A DNA stretch of 64,000 bases from Mycobacterium florentinum (GTDB lineage Bacteria > Actinomycetota > Actinomycetes > Mycobacteriales > Mycobacteriaceae), in the NCBI RefSeq assembly GCF_010730355.1, contig NZ_AP022576.1, forward strand, positions 3,224,001 through 3,288,000, read 5' to 3'. Position numbers and translations under genes: made by a program. Of the stretch, positions 24,734 through 32,933 are shown piece by piece; positions within the stretch are counted from its first letter, which is position 1; each line of letters opens with the position of its first letter. The notes under the pieces were generated by a model, which made no database searches, had not been told where the DNA came from, and saw only the letters and a list, made by a program, of their open reading frames with translations.

Positions 24734-25228
24734 ATGAGTTATCCCCCAGGGCCGTACGAAGGTTCCCCCGAGTGGCAGGGCCAACCGCCGCAACCCGAGT
24801 GGCAGGGCCAACCGCCGCAACCCGAGTGGCAGGGCCAACCGCCGCAACCGGAGTGGCAGGGTCAGCCGCAGCAGCCGGGCTGGCCGCAGCCGCAACAACA
24901 GGGCTGGCCGGGCCAGCAGCCGGGCGCTTGGCCGGGCCAGCAAGAGCCGGATAACTACCTCGTCTGGGCGATTCTGTGCACGGTGCTGTGCTGCCTCCCG
25001 TTCGGGATCATCTCGCTGGTCTACTCGAACAAGGTCGCCGGATTGTGGGCCCAGGGCCGAGTCGCCGAGGCTCAGGAAGCGTCGAGCAACGCCAAGAAGT
25101 GGGCGATCATCGGTGCCATCGCGGGTGGCGTCACGTACGCGATCATCGCCATCTTGTACATCGTCATCGCCGTCGTTGCCGTGTCGAGCATACCGTCGAC
25201 GACCACCACCACCTTCGGCGGCTACTGA
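24734..25228 (+). CDS. Dispanin/CD225-family membrane protein with Pro/Gln/Trp-rich repeat region
   Basis: 164 residues. Residues 1-72 are a low-complexity cytoplasmic region with four copies of a PEWQGQPPQ unit and further PGWPQ-type repeats. Two transmembrane helices follow (about 78-98 and 125-150), joined by a conserved loop YSNKVAGLWAQGRVAEAQEA. The first helix region with CCLPFGIISLVYSNKV is the CD225 signature shared with eukaryotic IFITM proteins and bacterial dispanins. It is likely an inner-membrane protein that affects curvature or partners other membrane proteins; the bacterial role is unknown. AGGAAGG lies 8 nt before the ATG. The stop overlaps the facing crotonase gene by 7 nt. 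I do not recall it between fadE3 and fadD4 in M. tuberculosis. Confidence 0.87.
   Translation: MSYPPGPYEGSPEWQGQPPQPEWQGQPPQPEWQGQPPQPEWQGQPQQPGWPQPQQQGWPGQQPGAWPGQQEPDNYLVWAILCTVLCCLPFGIISLVYSNKVAGLWAQGRVAEAQEASSNAKKWAIIGAIAGGVTYAIIAILYIVIAVVAVSSIPSTTTTTFGGY
24770..24877 (+). repeat. 27-bp coding tandem repeat (about 3.7 copies)
   Basis: The unit begins GAGTGGCAGGGCCAACCGCC and encodes EWQGQPPQP. Copies at 24770-24796 and 24797-24823 are identical, the third is nearly so, and the fourth is degenerate. Being in-frame and nearly exact, it is likely to vary in copy number. Confidence 0.85.
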
Positions 25229-26190
25229 GCAATCGCTTGCGCGCCAACGTAAGTCGCATCGATTAGCCCCCAGCGCAGCGCGGTATCGACGCCGATCGTA
25301 CGGCCGGACAGCACCAGATAGGCGGTACGCCAGCGGCCGATGCGGCGTGTCACGCTGACGGTGCCGCCGGCGCCCGGGATCAACCCCAGACCCAGTTCCG
25401 GTAGACCGAAGAGCGAATCCTGCTGCGCTTCAACCCATCCGCAGAACGCGGCCATCTCCAGACCGCTACCCAGCACCCGGCCGTGTACCTCGGCGCGGCA
25501 TGCCCGGCCGAGCCTGGCCGTCAGCGCATCGAGCGCCAGTGCCGGGCTGTGCCGGGTGCGGGCCAGGTGCGCGCTCGCGGGATCGGCGAACGTACCGAAT
25601 TCGGCGAGGTCTCCGCCGCTGCAAAACGATGGGCCGTTGCCGCTCAACACAATCCCGGTCACCGACCGGTCGAGTTCCGCGACGGTCAACGCCTCCAGCA
25701 GTGCGGCGCGCGCATCGGTGGAAAACGCGTTGTGGCGTTGTGGGCGGTTGAACCTGATAAGCAGGGTGTCGCCGTCGCGTTCCACCTGCACCGGGTCGGC
25801 GATCTCGGGCATCCGGGCCGGGCCGCGTTCACCGAGCCAGCGCGCGAACTCCGGGCCGGCCTGCAACGTGGAGTAGGCCAGCGATTCGGTCACCACCCCG
25901 GCCAGCGCCGGGCCGTCGGGCGGCGCCGCGCGCAGCACGTCGTCGCAGACACTGCTGGCCTGTGGCCAGTGCTCACAACGCTTGCGCAACTCCGCGAGCG
26001 TCTCGGGAACCGAATCGACGGTGATCACCCGCCGGTCGGCGCAGGGTTCCTCGGTCAGCGTGAAAGTCGCTGCATCCAGCCAGAATTGGTCCTGTGCGAT
26101 CTCGGCGGCCGAACCGACGCCGACGACCACGCCGGGCGGCGACGGCAGCCCCGCTTCCGGCGCGCCCGACAGGTCGACCACCCGGAACAT
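25222..26190 (-). CDS. Crotonase-family protein with rearranged domain order
   Basis: 322 residues. A recognisable crotonase core starts only near residue 134 (LLIRFNRPQRHNAFS), with the oxyanion loop GPSFCSGGDLAEF near 190 and VHGRVLGSGLEMAAFCGW near 240. It ends after GVDTALRWGLIDA, without the usual C-terminal helical cap. The first 130 residues contain ESLAYSTLQAGPEFARWLG, which resembles the missing C-terminal cap of crotonases. This suggests circular permutation or an N-terminal duplicate remnant. It starts 3 nt after the fadD4 stop and is co-transcribed with it, so it probably acts on the acyl-CoA made by FadD4. The end overlaps the dispanin gene by 7 nt. Confidence 0.82.
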   Translation of the reverse strand: MFRVVDLSGAPEAGLPSPPGVVVGVGSAAEIAQDQFWLDAATFTLTEEPCADRRVITVDSVPETLAELRKRCEHWPQASSVCDDVLRAAPPDGPALAGVVTESLAYSTLQAGPEFARWLGERGPARMPEIADPVQVERDGDTLLIRFNRPQRHNAFSTDARAALLEALTVAELDRSVTGIVLSGNGPSFCSGGDLAEFGTFADPASAHLARTRHSPALALDALTARLGRACRAEVHGRVLGSGLEMAAFCGWVEAQQDSLFGLPELGLGLIPGAGGTVSVTRRIGRWRTAYLVLSGRTIGVDTALRWGLIDATYVGAQAIAQ

Positions 26191-26193
26191 CGG

Positions 26194-27723
26194 TCAGACC
26201 GAGTACTTCTCGATCAGCCCGTTCTTGTAGAGCTTGCCGGTGTCGGTGCGCGGGAGCTGCGCCTCGAACGCGATCGAACGCGGGCATTTGAAGTGCGACA
26301 AGCGGTCTCGTAGCCAGGTCATCAACTCGTCGGCGAACTCGTCGGTGGCGTCGGCCTCCTCGACGGCCTGGACCGCCGCGACGACGCGCTGGCCCATCTC
26401 GTCGTCGGGAACCCCAAACACCGCGGCGTCCAACACCTTCGGATGGGTGACCAGAAGATTCTCGGCCTCTTGCGGGTAGATGTTTACCCCGCCGGAGATG
26501 ATCATGTGGTGGCGCCGGTCGGTCAGGTACAGATAGCCCTCGTCATCGAGGTAACCGATGTCACCGACGGTCATCCACCCGTGCTTGTCCCGCGACGCAG
26601 CGGTTTTCGTCGGGTCGTTGAGGTATTCGAACGCATACCCGCCCTCGAAGTAGATCTCGCCGGCCTCACCGGGCGGCAGCTCGTTGCCGTTCTCGTCGAG
26701 AATGTGCACGCCGCCCATCATGGGTTTGCCGACCGAGCCCGGGTGCGTCAACCACTCCTCGGCGCTGATCAGCGTCGACCCGTGCGCTTCCGAGGAGGCG
26801 TAGTACTCGTCGATGATCGGCCCCCACCAATCGATCATCTCCTTCTTGATCTGCACGGGGCACGGCGCCGCGGCGTGCATCACCCGCTTGAGACTGGACA
26901 AGTCGTACGAATCACGCACGGCCTGAGTAAGTTTCAGCATCCGGACGAACATGGCCGGGACGAATTGGCCGTGGGTGATCCGGTGGCGCTGGATCGCGTC
27001 CAGCGTCCCCTCGGCGTCGAACTTCTCCATGACCACGGTGGTGATGCCACCGGCCTGGATGGTCATCGACCACACCGACGGTGCGGTGTGATACAGCGGG
27101 GCCGGACTCAGGTACACCGCATCGGCGTCCAGCCAGAATTCGACCAGAGCCGACATCATGCCCGGCGCCTCGTCCGGTGGCAGGTGTGGTAATTCGCGCT
27201 TGATCCCCTTGGGCCGGCCGGTGGTTCCCGACGAGTACTGCAGCAGGTCGCCTTCGATTTCGTCGTCGATGGGCGTATCCGGGTAACCGGCAACGCATTC
27301 CGGGTAGCGCTCCCAGCCCGGCAGCTCGCCTGGCGAAATAGGGCCAGCGATCAGCAACAGCTCCGGTAGCCCGTTCGGCAGATGCTCGGCCAGGCCGGCG
27401 CAGGTGTCGCGCAGCGCCGCCGAACCGATGATCGCCTTGGCGTTGCTGTTGTCGATGATGTAGGCCGCCTCGGCCGCGGTCAGATGGGTGTTGATCGGCA
27501 CGTAGTACAAGCCGCTGCGCCGAGCCGCCCACATGACGGCGTGGATGTGCTGGTTGTTCTCCATCAGGATCGCGACGCTGTCGCCCTCGCGCAGACCCGC
27601 CTTTCGGAACCCGTGCGCCAGCCGGTTGGCCCGCGCTTCCAGCTCGTCGAAGGTGATGACCGTTCCCGACGGGTACAGGATGATCGCCGGTTTGTCGGCG
27701 CCGAGATGGGGGCGGATCTGCAT
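26194..27723 (-). CDS. fadD4: Acyl-CoA synthetase FadD4
   Basis: 509 residues from ATG 27723. P-loop-like motif LLQYSSGTTGRPKGIKREL near residue 160, A5 motif EYYASSEAHGST near 300, and the C-terminal signature GWMTVGDIGYLDDEGYLYL then DRRHHMIISGGVNIYP near 375-410, with the catalytic Lys in RTDTGKLYKNG near the end. It makes acyl-CoA from a fatty acid and ATP. The start is chosen because MQIRPHLGADKPAI matches the family N-terminus and a TACAGT -10 lies 6 nt upstream. Counterpart of M. tuberculosis Rv0214. It leads an operon with the atypical crotonase. Confidence 0.93.
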   Translation of the reverse strand: MQIRPHLGADKPAIILYPSGTVITFDELEARANRLAHGFRKAGLREGDSVAILMENNQHIHAVMWAARRSGLYYVPINTHLTAAEAAYIIDNSNAKAIIGSAALRDTCAGLAEHLPNGLPELLLIAGPISPGELPGWERYPECVAGYPDTPIDDEIEGDLLQYSSGTTGRPKGIKRELPHLPPDEAPGMMSALVEFWLDADAVYLSPAPLYHTAPSVWSMTIQAGGITTVVMEKFDAEGTLDAIQRHRITHGQFVPAMFVRMLKLTQAVRDSYDLSSLKRVMHAAAPCPVQIKKEMIDWWGPIIDEYYASSEAHGSTLISAEEWLTHPGSVGKPMMGGVHILDENGNELPPGEAGEIYFEGGYAFEYLNDPTKTAASRDKHGWMTVGDIGYLDDEGYLYLTDRRHHMIISGGVNIYPQEAENLLVTHPKVLDAAVFGVPDDEMGQRVVAAVQAVEEADATDEFADELMTWLRDRLSHFKCPRSIAFEAQLPRTDTGKLYKNGLIEKYSV

Positions 27724-27729
27724 GCGACG

Positions 27730-27735
27730 ACTGTA
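27730..27735 (-). promoter_or_regulatory. -10 element TACAGT for leaderless fadD4
   Basis: TACAGT ends 6 nt before ATG 27723 and no ribosome binding site fits in the gap. A TTGACA lies 20 nt further upstream, slightly too far for an ideal -35. Confidence 0.45.
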
Positions 27736-27807
27736 CCGCCGTCGAAATTGACGGGTGTCAAGTGGCCCGATCGGTCTGTTTTGAGGGCCGCCGGGGCCCA
27801 ACAGCGC

Positions 27808-28878
27808 TCAACGGAGAAATTCCAGCACCGCCGAGAAGAACGCGGCCGGTGTTTCCAGATGCGGCACATGGCCGGTGTCGGGCACACCGACGAAACGGGC
27901 AGCGGGCATCCGGGCCACGAACGCCTGGGCCATCGCGGCGATATTCCCTTTGCCGGCTTGCTCGTTGGGCGCGGTGTACTTCGCGCCCACGTAGGTGCGG
28001 TCGGACAAGCCGCAGACGAACAGCGTGCGGACGGGCAGCGACGCGATGAAATCCACTGCCGGCTCGTTGAGCAACATGTCGGTGGCCGCCGCCGAGCTTT
28101 GCACCCAGCGCTCGAACTCGGGCGAGGCCGCGATGGCGGTTCGCACCGCGACGAACGGCTCGATGAGCCGGGGATCTTTGTTCACGAAATAGTGCCCGAT
28201 GTACTGCCGGATCTGGTCGGGTGTCGAGGAGCGTTCGTCGGTCGCCCAGTCGTCATGCCCCACCTGCCGGGTCAGCCCGTGTCGGTAGTCCTCGAGTCCC
28301 ATCGGGTTCTCCAGCACCAGCGACGCCACCCGCTCGGGTAACGCCCGGGCCGTCTGCATGGCCACCAGTCCACCTGTCGAATGCCCCACGACGGCAACGG
28401 AATTCACCTTGAGGGCATCGAGTAGCGAACGTAGATGCGCCACCAGCGATTCCGCGGTCAGCGTCGACGGTTTGGTGGACTTACCCCAGCCGACCAGGTC
28501 GGGAACGATCGTCCGGTAACCCTCGCGGCGCAGCGTCGCGATGACGTCCTTCCAGTACGCACCGAAGAAGTTCTTTCCGTGCACGAGTAGGACGGTGCCT
28601 CGTGGTTGCCCACTCTCGGGCGCAATGTCCATGTACGCCAGGCGCGCCCGCCGTTCCCACTCCGGTGCCTGACGATCGATCCACGTCGCCTGCGCGACGT
28701 GCGTGACGTCGAGATAGTGCACGGGGTACGGGTAGGGATAGCCCTCCAGCCCGATGCCCAGGGTGTCACCGGTGGGCCAGGGCACCGGGGGCTCGGCGTC
28801 GCGCGCCGTCGTGTCACAGCCCGAACCAAGCAGCCCCGCCGCCGCCACAGCCAGGGCGCGACGCCTATCAACAATCAC
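27808..28878 (-). CDS. Probable exported lipoprotein alpha/beta hydrolase
   Basis: 356 residues from GTG 28878. The N-terminus RRRALAVAAAGLLGSGC is a lipoprotein-type signal (two or three Arg, hydrophobic core, Cys), although the -3 residue is Gly rather than a consensus residue. The hydrolase domain follows: oxyanion segment LLVHGKNFFGAYW near 105, nucleophile elbow VGHSTGGLVA near 178, and catalytic His in DTGHVPHLETP near 340. The longer start at 28914 would leave the signal peptide with an unusual n-region, hence the choice. It would act outside the membrane on an ester or similar bond. In M. tuberculosis I recall nadR and a radical-SAM gene in this interval, and neither is present here. 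Confidence 0.82.
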   Translation of the reverse strand: MIVDRRRALAVAAAGLLGSGCDTTARDAEPPVPWPTGDTLGIGLEGYPYPYPVHYLDVTHVAQATWIDRQAPEWERRARLAYMDIAPESGQPRGTVLLVHGKNFFGAYWKDVIATLRREGYRTIVPDLVGWGKSTKPSTLTAESLVAHLRSLLDALKVNSVAVVGHSTGGLVAMQTARALPERVASLVLENPMGLEDYRHGLTRQVGHDDWATDERSSTPDQIRQYIGHYFVNKDPRLIEPFVAVRTAIAASPEFERWVQSSAAATDMLLNEPAVDFIASLPVRTLFVCGLSDRTYVGAKYTAPNEQAGKGNIAAMAQAFVARMPAARFVGVPDTGHVPHLETPAAFFSAVLEFLR

Positions 28879-28956
28879 GATTCGATGATCTGCACCGGCG
28901 CCGTCGGCGTGCAACTTCCGCCGGTAGACGGCTCAGCCGAACTACCTCGGGCGGCG

Positions 28957-29247
28957 TCAGCCGTGCGGCGCCTCGGAAATCTTGCTGTCCGGCTTGCCCA
29001 GCGTTTGGCAGTACGTCTGCGCGGACAGCCGCGTCGCGGAGATCTCCAAATTGGTGGGGTCTTGGCCGCTCTTGTCCTTCAGCATTTTGCTGACCTCGTC
29101 GTTCTGCTTCTTCTCGTCTTGGGTGGTGAAGTCCTTGCACTTGGTATCGCCGCCGGTGTTGATCACCTGCGACGCCGAGCATCCGCTGAACAGAATTCCC
29201 GCCACCGCAACCACAATCGTGAGCGCGGAAGTTGTCGTTGACTTCAT
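28957..29247 (-). CDS. Small lipoprotein, tentatively HdeA-like
   Basis: 96 residues. A signal peptide with lipobox LFSGC ends at Cys23, which would be acylated. The mature part holds two further Cys (about residues 37 and 80) separated by a charged helical stretch (KDFTTQDEKKQNDEV). This size and Cys spacing recall the periplasmic acid-stress chaperone HdeA, in which the pair forms a disulfide, but the match is by eye and tentative. It would sit on the outer face of the plasma membrane. The gene is free-standing, ahead of the exported hydrolase on the same strand. Confidence 0.72.
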   Translation of the reverse strand: MKSTTTSALTIVVAVAGILFSGCSASQVINTGGDTKCKDFTTQDEKKQNDEVSKMLKDKSGQDPTNLEISATRLSAQTYCQTLGKPDSKISEAPHG

Positions 29248-29339
29248 CGTCGGCCTTCCAGGTTCGGTGTGTTAGCTATCTATACACCGCTGCGTGCGGT
29301 TCCAAACGCCGGTTTGCCGACGAACCCGGCGAAAAAGAA

Positions 29340-29372
29340 ATCGGGCTGACGCGTCTTGCGCGCCAGCCCGAT
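29340..29372 (-). terminator. Intrinsic terminator of pckG
   Basis: ATCGGGCTG and CAGCCCGAT form a 9-bp perfect stem with a 15-nt loop that can pair further. On the minus strand the stem is followed directly by TTTCTTTTTC. It lies 20 nt after the pckG stop, an orthodox rho-independent layout that is uncommon in mycobacteria. Confidence 0.8.
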
Positions 29373-29392
29373 TCGATGGTTTCTCTGCGGTG

Positions 29393-31219
29393 CTACTCGG
29401 ACTCCGCCAGCCGCTGCTTGAGCGCCTCGAACTCGTCCTTGACCCCGGTGGGCAACTTGTCGCCGACGAACTCGAACCACTCTTCGATCAGCGGCAGTTC
29501 CTCGCGCCACTCGGCCGCGTTGACCGCCAGCGCCTTGGCCACGTCGCCGCCCCGGATGTCGAGCCCGTCGAGGTCCAAGTCGTCCGCGGTCGGCACGATG
29601 CCGATCGGGGTGTCCTGGCCCCCGGCCTGGTGTTCGATGCGGTCGACGATCCACTTCAGCACCCGGCTGTTCTCACCGAAGCCCGGCCACAGGAAGCCGC
29701 CGTCCTCGTCGCGGCGGAACCAGTTGACGAAGAACACCTTTGGCAGCTTGGACTCGTCGGAGTTCTTGCCCAGGTCGATCCAGTGCTGGAAGTAGTCACC
29801 GACGTGGTATCCGAGGAACGGCAGCATGGCCATCGGGTCGCGGCGTACGGTGCCGACCTTGCCCTCGGCGGCGGCGGTCTGCTCGCTGCCCATGGTGGCG
29901 CCCATGAAGACGCCATGCTGCCAGTCGCGTGCCTGCGTGACCAGCGGAACGGTGGTCTTGCGGCGCGCGCCGAACAGGATGCCGGAGATCGGCACGCCCT
30001 GCGGGTCGTCCCACTCGGGAGCCAGGATCGGGCACTGCGACATCGGGGTGCAGTACCGCGAGTTGGGGTGAGCGGCCTTCTCGTCGCTGTCCGGCGTCCA
30101 GTCGCGGCCCTTCCAGTCGATCAGGTGCCGCGGGTCGCCTTCCAGGCCCTCCCACCACACGTCACCGTCGTCGGTCAGGGCGACGTTGGTGAAGACGGTG
30201 TTGCCGGCCTCCATGGTGCGCATCGCGTTCGGGTTGGACTTCCAGTTCGTGCCCGGCGCGACGCCGAAGAAACCGAACTCGGGGTTGACGGCGTACAGCC
30301 GGCCGTCCTTGCCGAAGCGCATCCACGCGATGTCGTCACCGAGAGTCTCGGCGCGCCAGCCCGGGATGGTCGGCTGCAGCATCGCGAGGTTGGTCTTGCC
30401 GCACGCCGACGGGAAGGCCGCGGCGAAGTAGTAAGCCTTGTTCTCCGGGGAGATCAGCTTGAGGATCAGCATGTGCTCGGCGAGCCAGCCCTCGTCGTGC
30501 GCCATCGCCGAGGCAATACGCAGCGAGTAGCACTTCTTGCCCAGCAGCGCGTTACCGCCGTAGCCCGAGCCGTAGCTCCAGATCTCGCGGGTCTCCGGGA
30601 AGTGGGTGATGTATTTGGTTTCGTTGCACGGCCACGGCACATCCTTCTGGCCGGGCTCCAGCGGGGCGCCCACCGAGTGCAGCGCCTTGACGAAGAACCC
30701 GTCTTCGCCGATCTTCTCCAGCGCCGCGTTGCCCATCCGGGTCATCACCTTCATCGAGAGGACGACGTACTCGGAGTCGGTGATCTCCACACCCAGCTTG
30801 GGGTCGTCTGCGCCGAGGGGTCCCATGCAGAACGGCACCACCCACATGGTGCGACCGCGCATGCAGCCGCGGTACAGGTCGGTCAGGGTGGACCGCATTT
30901 CGGCCGGGTCCATCCAGTTGTTGGTCGGGCCGGCGTCGATCTCGCGCTCGGAACAGATGAAGGTCCGGGACTCGACGCGCGCCACGTCGGACGGGTCGGA
31001 CAGCGCCAAGTAGGAGTTAGGGCGCTTCTCCTCGTTCAGCTTCTTCAGCGTGCCGGCCTCGACCAGCTGGGCGGCCAGGCGGTTGAACTCCTCGTCGGAG
31101 CCGTCAGCGAACACAACCCGGTCGGGCTGGGTCAGCTCGGCGACCTCCTCTACCCAAGCCAGCAACCCCCGATGATTCGTGGGTGCATTGTCCAGACCGG
31201 GAATGGTCGCTGAGGTCAT
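29393..31219 (-). CDS. pckG: GTP-dependent phosphoenolpyruvate carboxykinase
   Basis: 608 residues, the normal length of the GTP-dependent enzyme. The kinase-1a P-loop with the reactive Cys, [13 protein letters not shown], lies near residue 270. The metal/kinase-2 region is near [16 protein letters not shown] (about 300), and [22 protein letters not shown] is near 495-520. It interconverts oxaloacetate and phosphoenolpyruvate with GTP/GDP, the entry to gluconeogenesis. This matters for growth on fatty acids, in keeping with the surrounding lipid genes. CAGGAGAG lies just before the ATG. It has its own strong terminator and about 175 nt of upstream space, so it is probably monocistronic. Counterpart of M. 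tuberculosis Rv0211. Confidence 0.96.
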   Translation of the reverse strand: MTSATIPGLDNAPTNHRGLLAWVEEVAELTQPDRVVFADGSDEEFNRLAAQLVEAGTLKKLNEEKRPNSYLALSDPSDVARVESRTFICSEREIDAGPTNNWMDPAEMRSTLTDLYRGCMRGRTMWVVPFCMGPLGADDPKLGVEITDSEYVVLSMKVMTRMGNAALEKIGEDGFFVKALHSVGAPLEPGQKDVPWPCNETKYITHFPETREIWSYGSGYGGNALLGKKCYSLRIASAMAHDEGWLAEHMLILKLISPENKAYYFAAAFPSACGKTNLAMLQPTIPGWRAETLGDDIAWMRFGKDGRLYAVNPEFGFFGVAPGTNWKSNPNAMRTMEAGNTVFTNVALTDDGDVWWEGLEGDPRHLIDWKGRDWTPDSDEKAAHPNSRYCTPMSQCPILAPEWDDPQGVPISGILFGARRKTTVPLVTQARDWQHGVFMGATMGSEQTAAAEGKVGTVRRDPMAMLPFLGYHVGDYFQHWIDLGKNSDESKLPKVFFVNWFRRDEDGGFLWPGFGENSRVLKWIVDRIEHQAGGQDTPIGIVPTADDLDLDGLDIRGGDVAKALAVNAAEWREELPLIEEWFEFVGDKLPTGVKDEFEALKQRLAESE

Positions 31220-31394
31220 TGAACTCTCCTGAATTCATCTCCGTACGCGTGGGCATATTGGGATTGCGTATGCAGTCGCCCACACAGATATTGACATGGT
31301 GGCGTTAGCTACAGGTTATCGCGATCCCCTTGCTGGGGAAGGCCCGGGCGGGTATAAGCCTTCTCACATCAACGATTCAGAAGCGCTCAAACGG

Positions 31395-32933
31395 TCAGGA
31401 ATTGTCCTCATCCGCGCTCCCCGGGGCCGATTCAGTGTTTTCTGCCCCGCCAGTGTCCTCGGCAAGGTCTTCGGGTCGCGGTGTACCGGGCTCTCCGAGT
31501 TCGGCACGCACCGCCTCCAGCGCGGCCTGAACCGCGGGCATTTCCCGGTCCCGGACCGCCGCGGCACGCGCCGCGGCGATGGCGTGTTCGCGCAGTTCGC
31601 TGTCGATGGCACTGACCTGCTCGGTCACCCGGGTGTGCGCCGCCTCGTCGTGAGCGACCAGCCCCGAGCTCAGCAACGACTCGGCGGCCAGTACCCGGGT
31701 GGCGACCAACTCCTCGGTCACCGATCGCAGCGACGACGCCAGATCGCCCGTCCAGCGGTCCAGCAACGAGCGGTCATGCAGCAGGGCGCGCAGCTTGACC
31801 ACCAGGACGGTGACCGCCAGGCCGACCGCCACGCACACCACGGCGCCGGCGATCTCGAGCGCCGGATTCAGCCGCTGGGCCAGCCCGGCCACCAGCCGGG
31901 ACAGCGTCAGCGCGACGCCCACCCCGAACCCGACGCCCAGCAGCAGCATCAGCCAGGTCTCCTGGCGCCGCGATTTCAGCGGCGGGGGCGCCACGTCCAC
32001 GGTGGGCAGCTGCGCGACAGGCGGTAGCTCCATCGGCAGATCCAGCTCGCGCGCGACGTCGTCGAGCTGGCTGGTGGTGCCCTCGTTCACCTCGCTGACC
32101 ACTTCGGCGGCCCGGCCCCGCGCGTGCGCCTCGAACCCGGCCATGTCGCGGCGGGACAGGTGCGCGGCGTCGGATTGCAGCTCGCTGCGCACCGACGAGC
32201 ATCGGTTCAGCGCGAAGTGCGACAGCTGGACCCGGGCCTGCTGGGTCTGGCCACGCATCCGGATGCTCCGCTCGGATTTGGCTTGCCGGCGCTCACGCAG
32301 GGCGGTGCGGCGCTGCTCGCGCAGCGCCTCGACCCGGGCCCGCCGTCCGGCGCTGTCCGCGTCGCGGTCAAACCGTTGCGCGACGGTCTGAAGCCGGGAT
32401 TCCCAGGCCCGCAATCGATTTCGCCGCTCGACATCCGAAACGGCGAGCTGCGCCGCGACGGTGTCGGCCAGTTCATCCAGCTGCGGCTCACCCAGCTCGG
32501 GAGCGCCCGCCGCACCGATCCACGGCACCTGGGCGTAGCGCGGCGCATGTGCGGCGAGCAGGTCGCGATTGGCGCTCAGCACATCGCGCCAGCCGCGGTG
32601 CACGTCGATCTTCGACACCACGGCGACCACCACGTCGGTGTGCTCGCAGGCGGCGTCGAGCAAGGCACAGTCCGATCCGGTGAGTTCGGCGGCCGCGGAG
32701 ACGACGAACACCACCGCCTTCGGAGCCTCGCCGGGCTGCAGATCCGTCGACTCGACGAACTTGTGCTCGGGCAGCCGCTCGCCCAGCGCGGTGGCCACCC
32801 CGGTCACGCCGGCCATCCACGGGCCGGTCACCAACACCACGTCGCGGCGACTGACGGCGGGCGAATCCAGCCGCGGCCCGATCGCCGCCACCAGTTCGTC
32901 GACCTGGGCCACGTCGGACGCCTCGGGACTCAC
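31395..32933 (-). CDS. Dynamin-like membrane-associated protein with degenerate P-loop (Rv0210-like)
   Basis: 512 residues from GTG 32933. The N-terminal GTPase-like domain has VLVTGPWMAGVTG at the Walker A position, where the usual GK[ST] is replaced by GVT, and SKID in place of the G4 NKxD. A long Arg/Glu-rich helical region (about 190-300) is followed by two adjacent transmembrane helices (about 335-390) and another long helical stretch. This order resembles bacterial dynamins. The start is fixed by a GTGA overlap (32930-32933) with the stop of the upstream partner; the longer GTG 32957 would overlap more. The two genes form a coupled pair, as expected for heteromeric dynamin-like proteins. 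Confidence 0.8.
   Translation of the reverse strand: MSPEASDVAQVDELVAAIGPRLDSPAVSRRDVVLVTGPWMAGVTGVATALGERLPEHKFVESTDLQPGEAPKAVVFVVSAAAELTGSDCALLDAACEHTDVVVAVVSKIDVHRGWRDVLSANRDLLAAHAPRYAQVPWIGAAGAPELGEPQLDELADTVAAQLAVSDVERRNRLRAWESRLQTVAQRFDRDADSAGRRARVEALREQRRTALRERRQAKSERSIRMRGQTQQARVQLSHFALNRCSSVRSELQSDAAHLSRRDMAGFEAHARGRAAEVVSEVNEGTTSQLDDVARELDLPMELPPVAQLPTVDVAPPPLKSRRQETWLMLLLGVGFGVGVALTLSRLVAGLAQRLNPALEIAGAVVCVAVGLAVTVLVVKLRALLHDRSLLDRWTGDLASSLRSVTEELVATRVLAAESLLSSGLVAHDEAAHTRVTEQVSAIDSELREHAIAAARAAAVRDREMPAVQAALEAVRAELGEPGTPRPEDLAEDTGGAENTESAPGSADEDNS

Noticed and set aside
31249..31283. GTGGGC-N23-GCCCAC repeat upstream of pckG
   Set aside because: Only 6-bp arms with a 23-nt spacer, which is likely by chance at this GC content.
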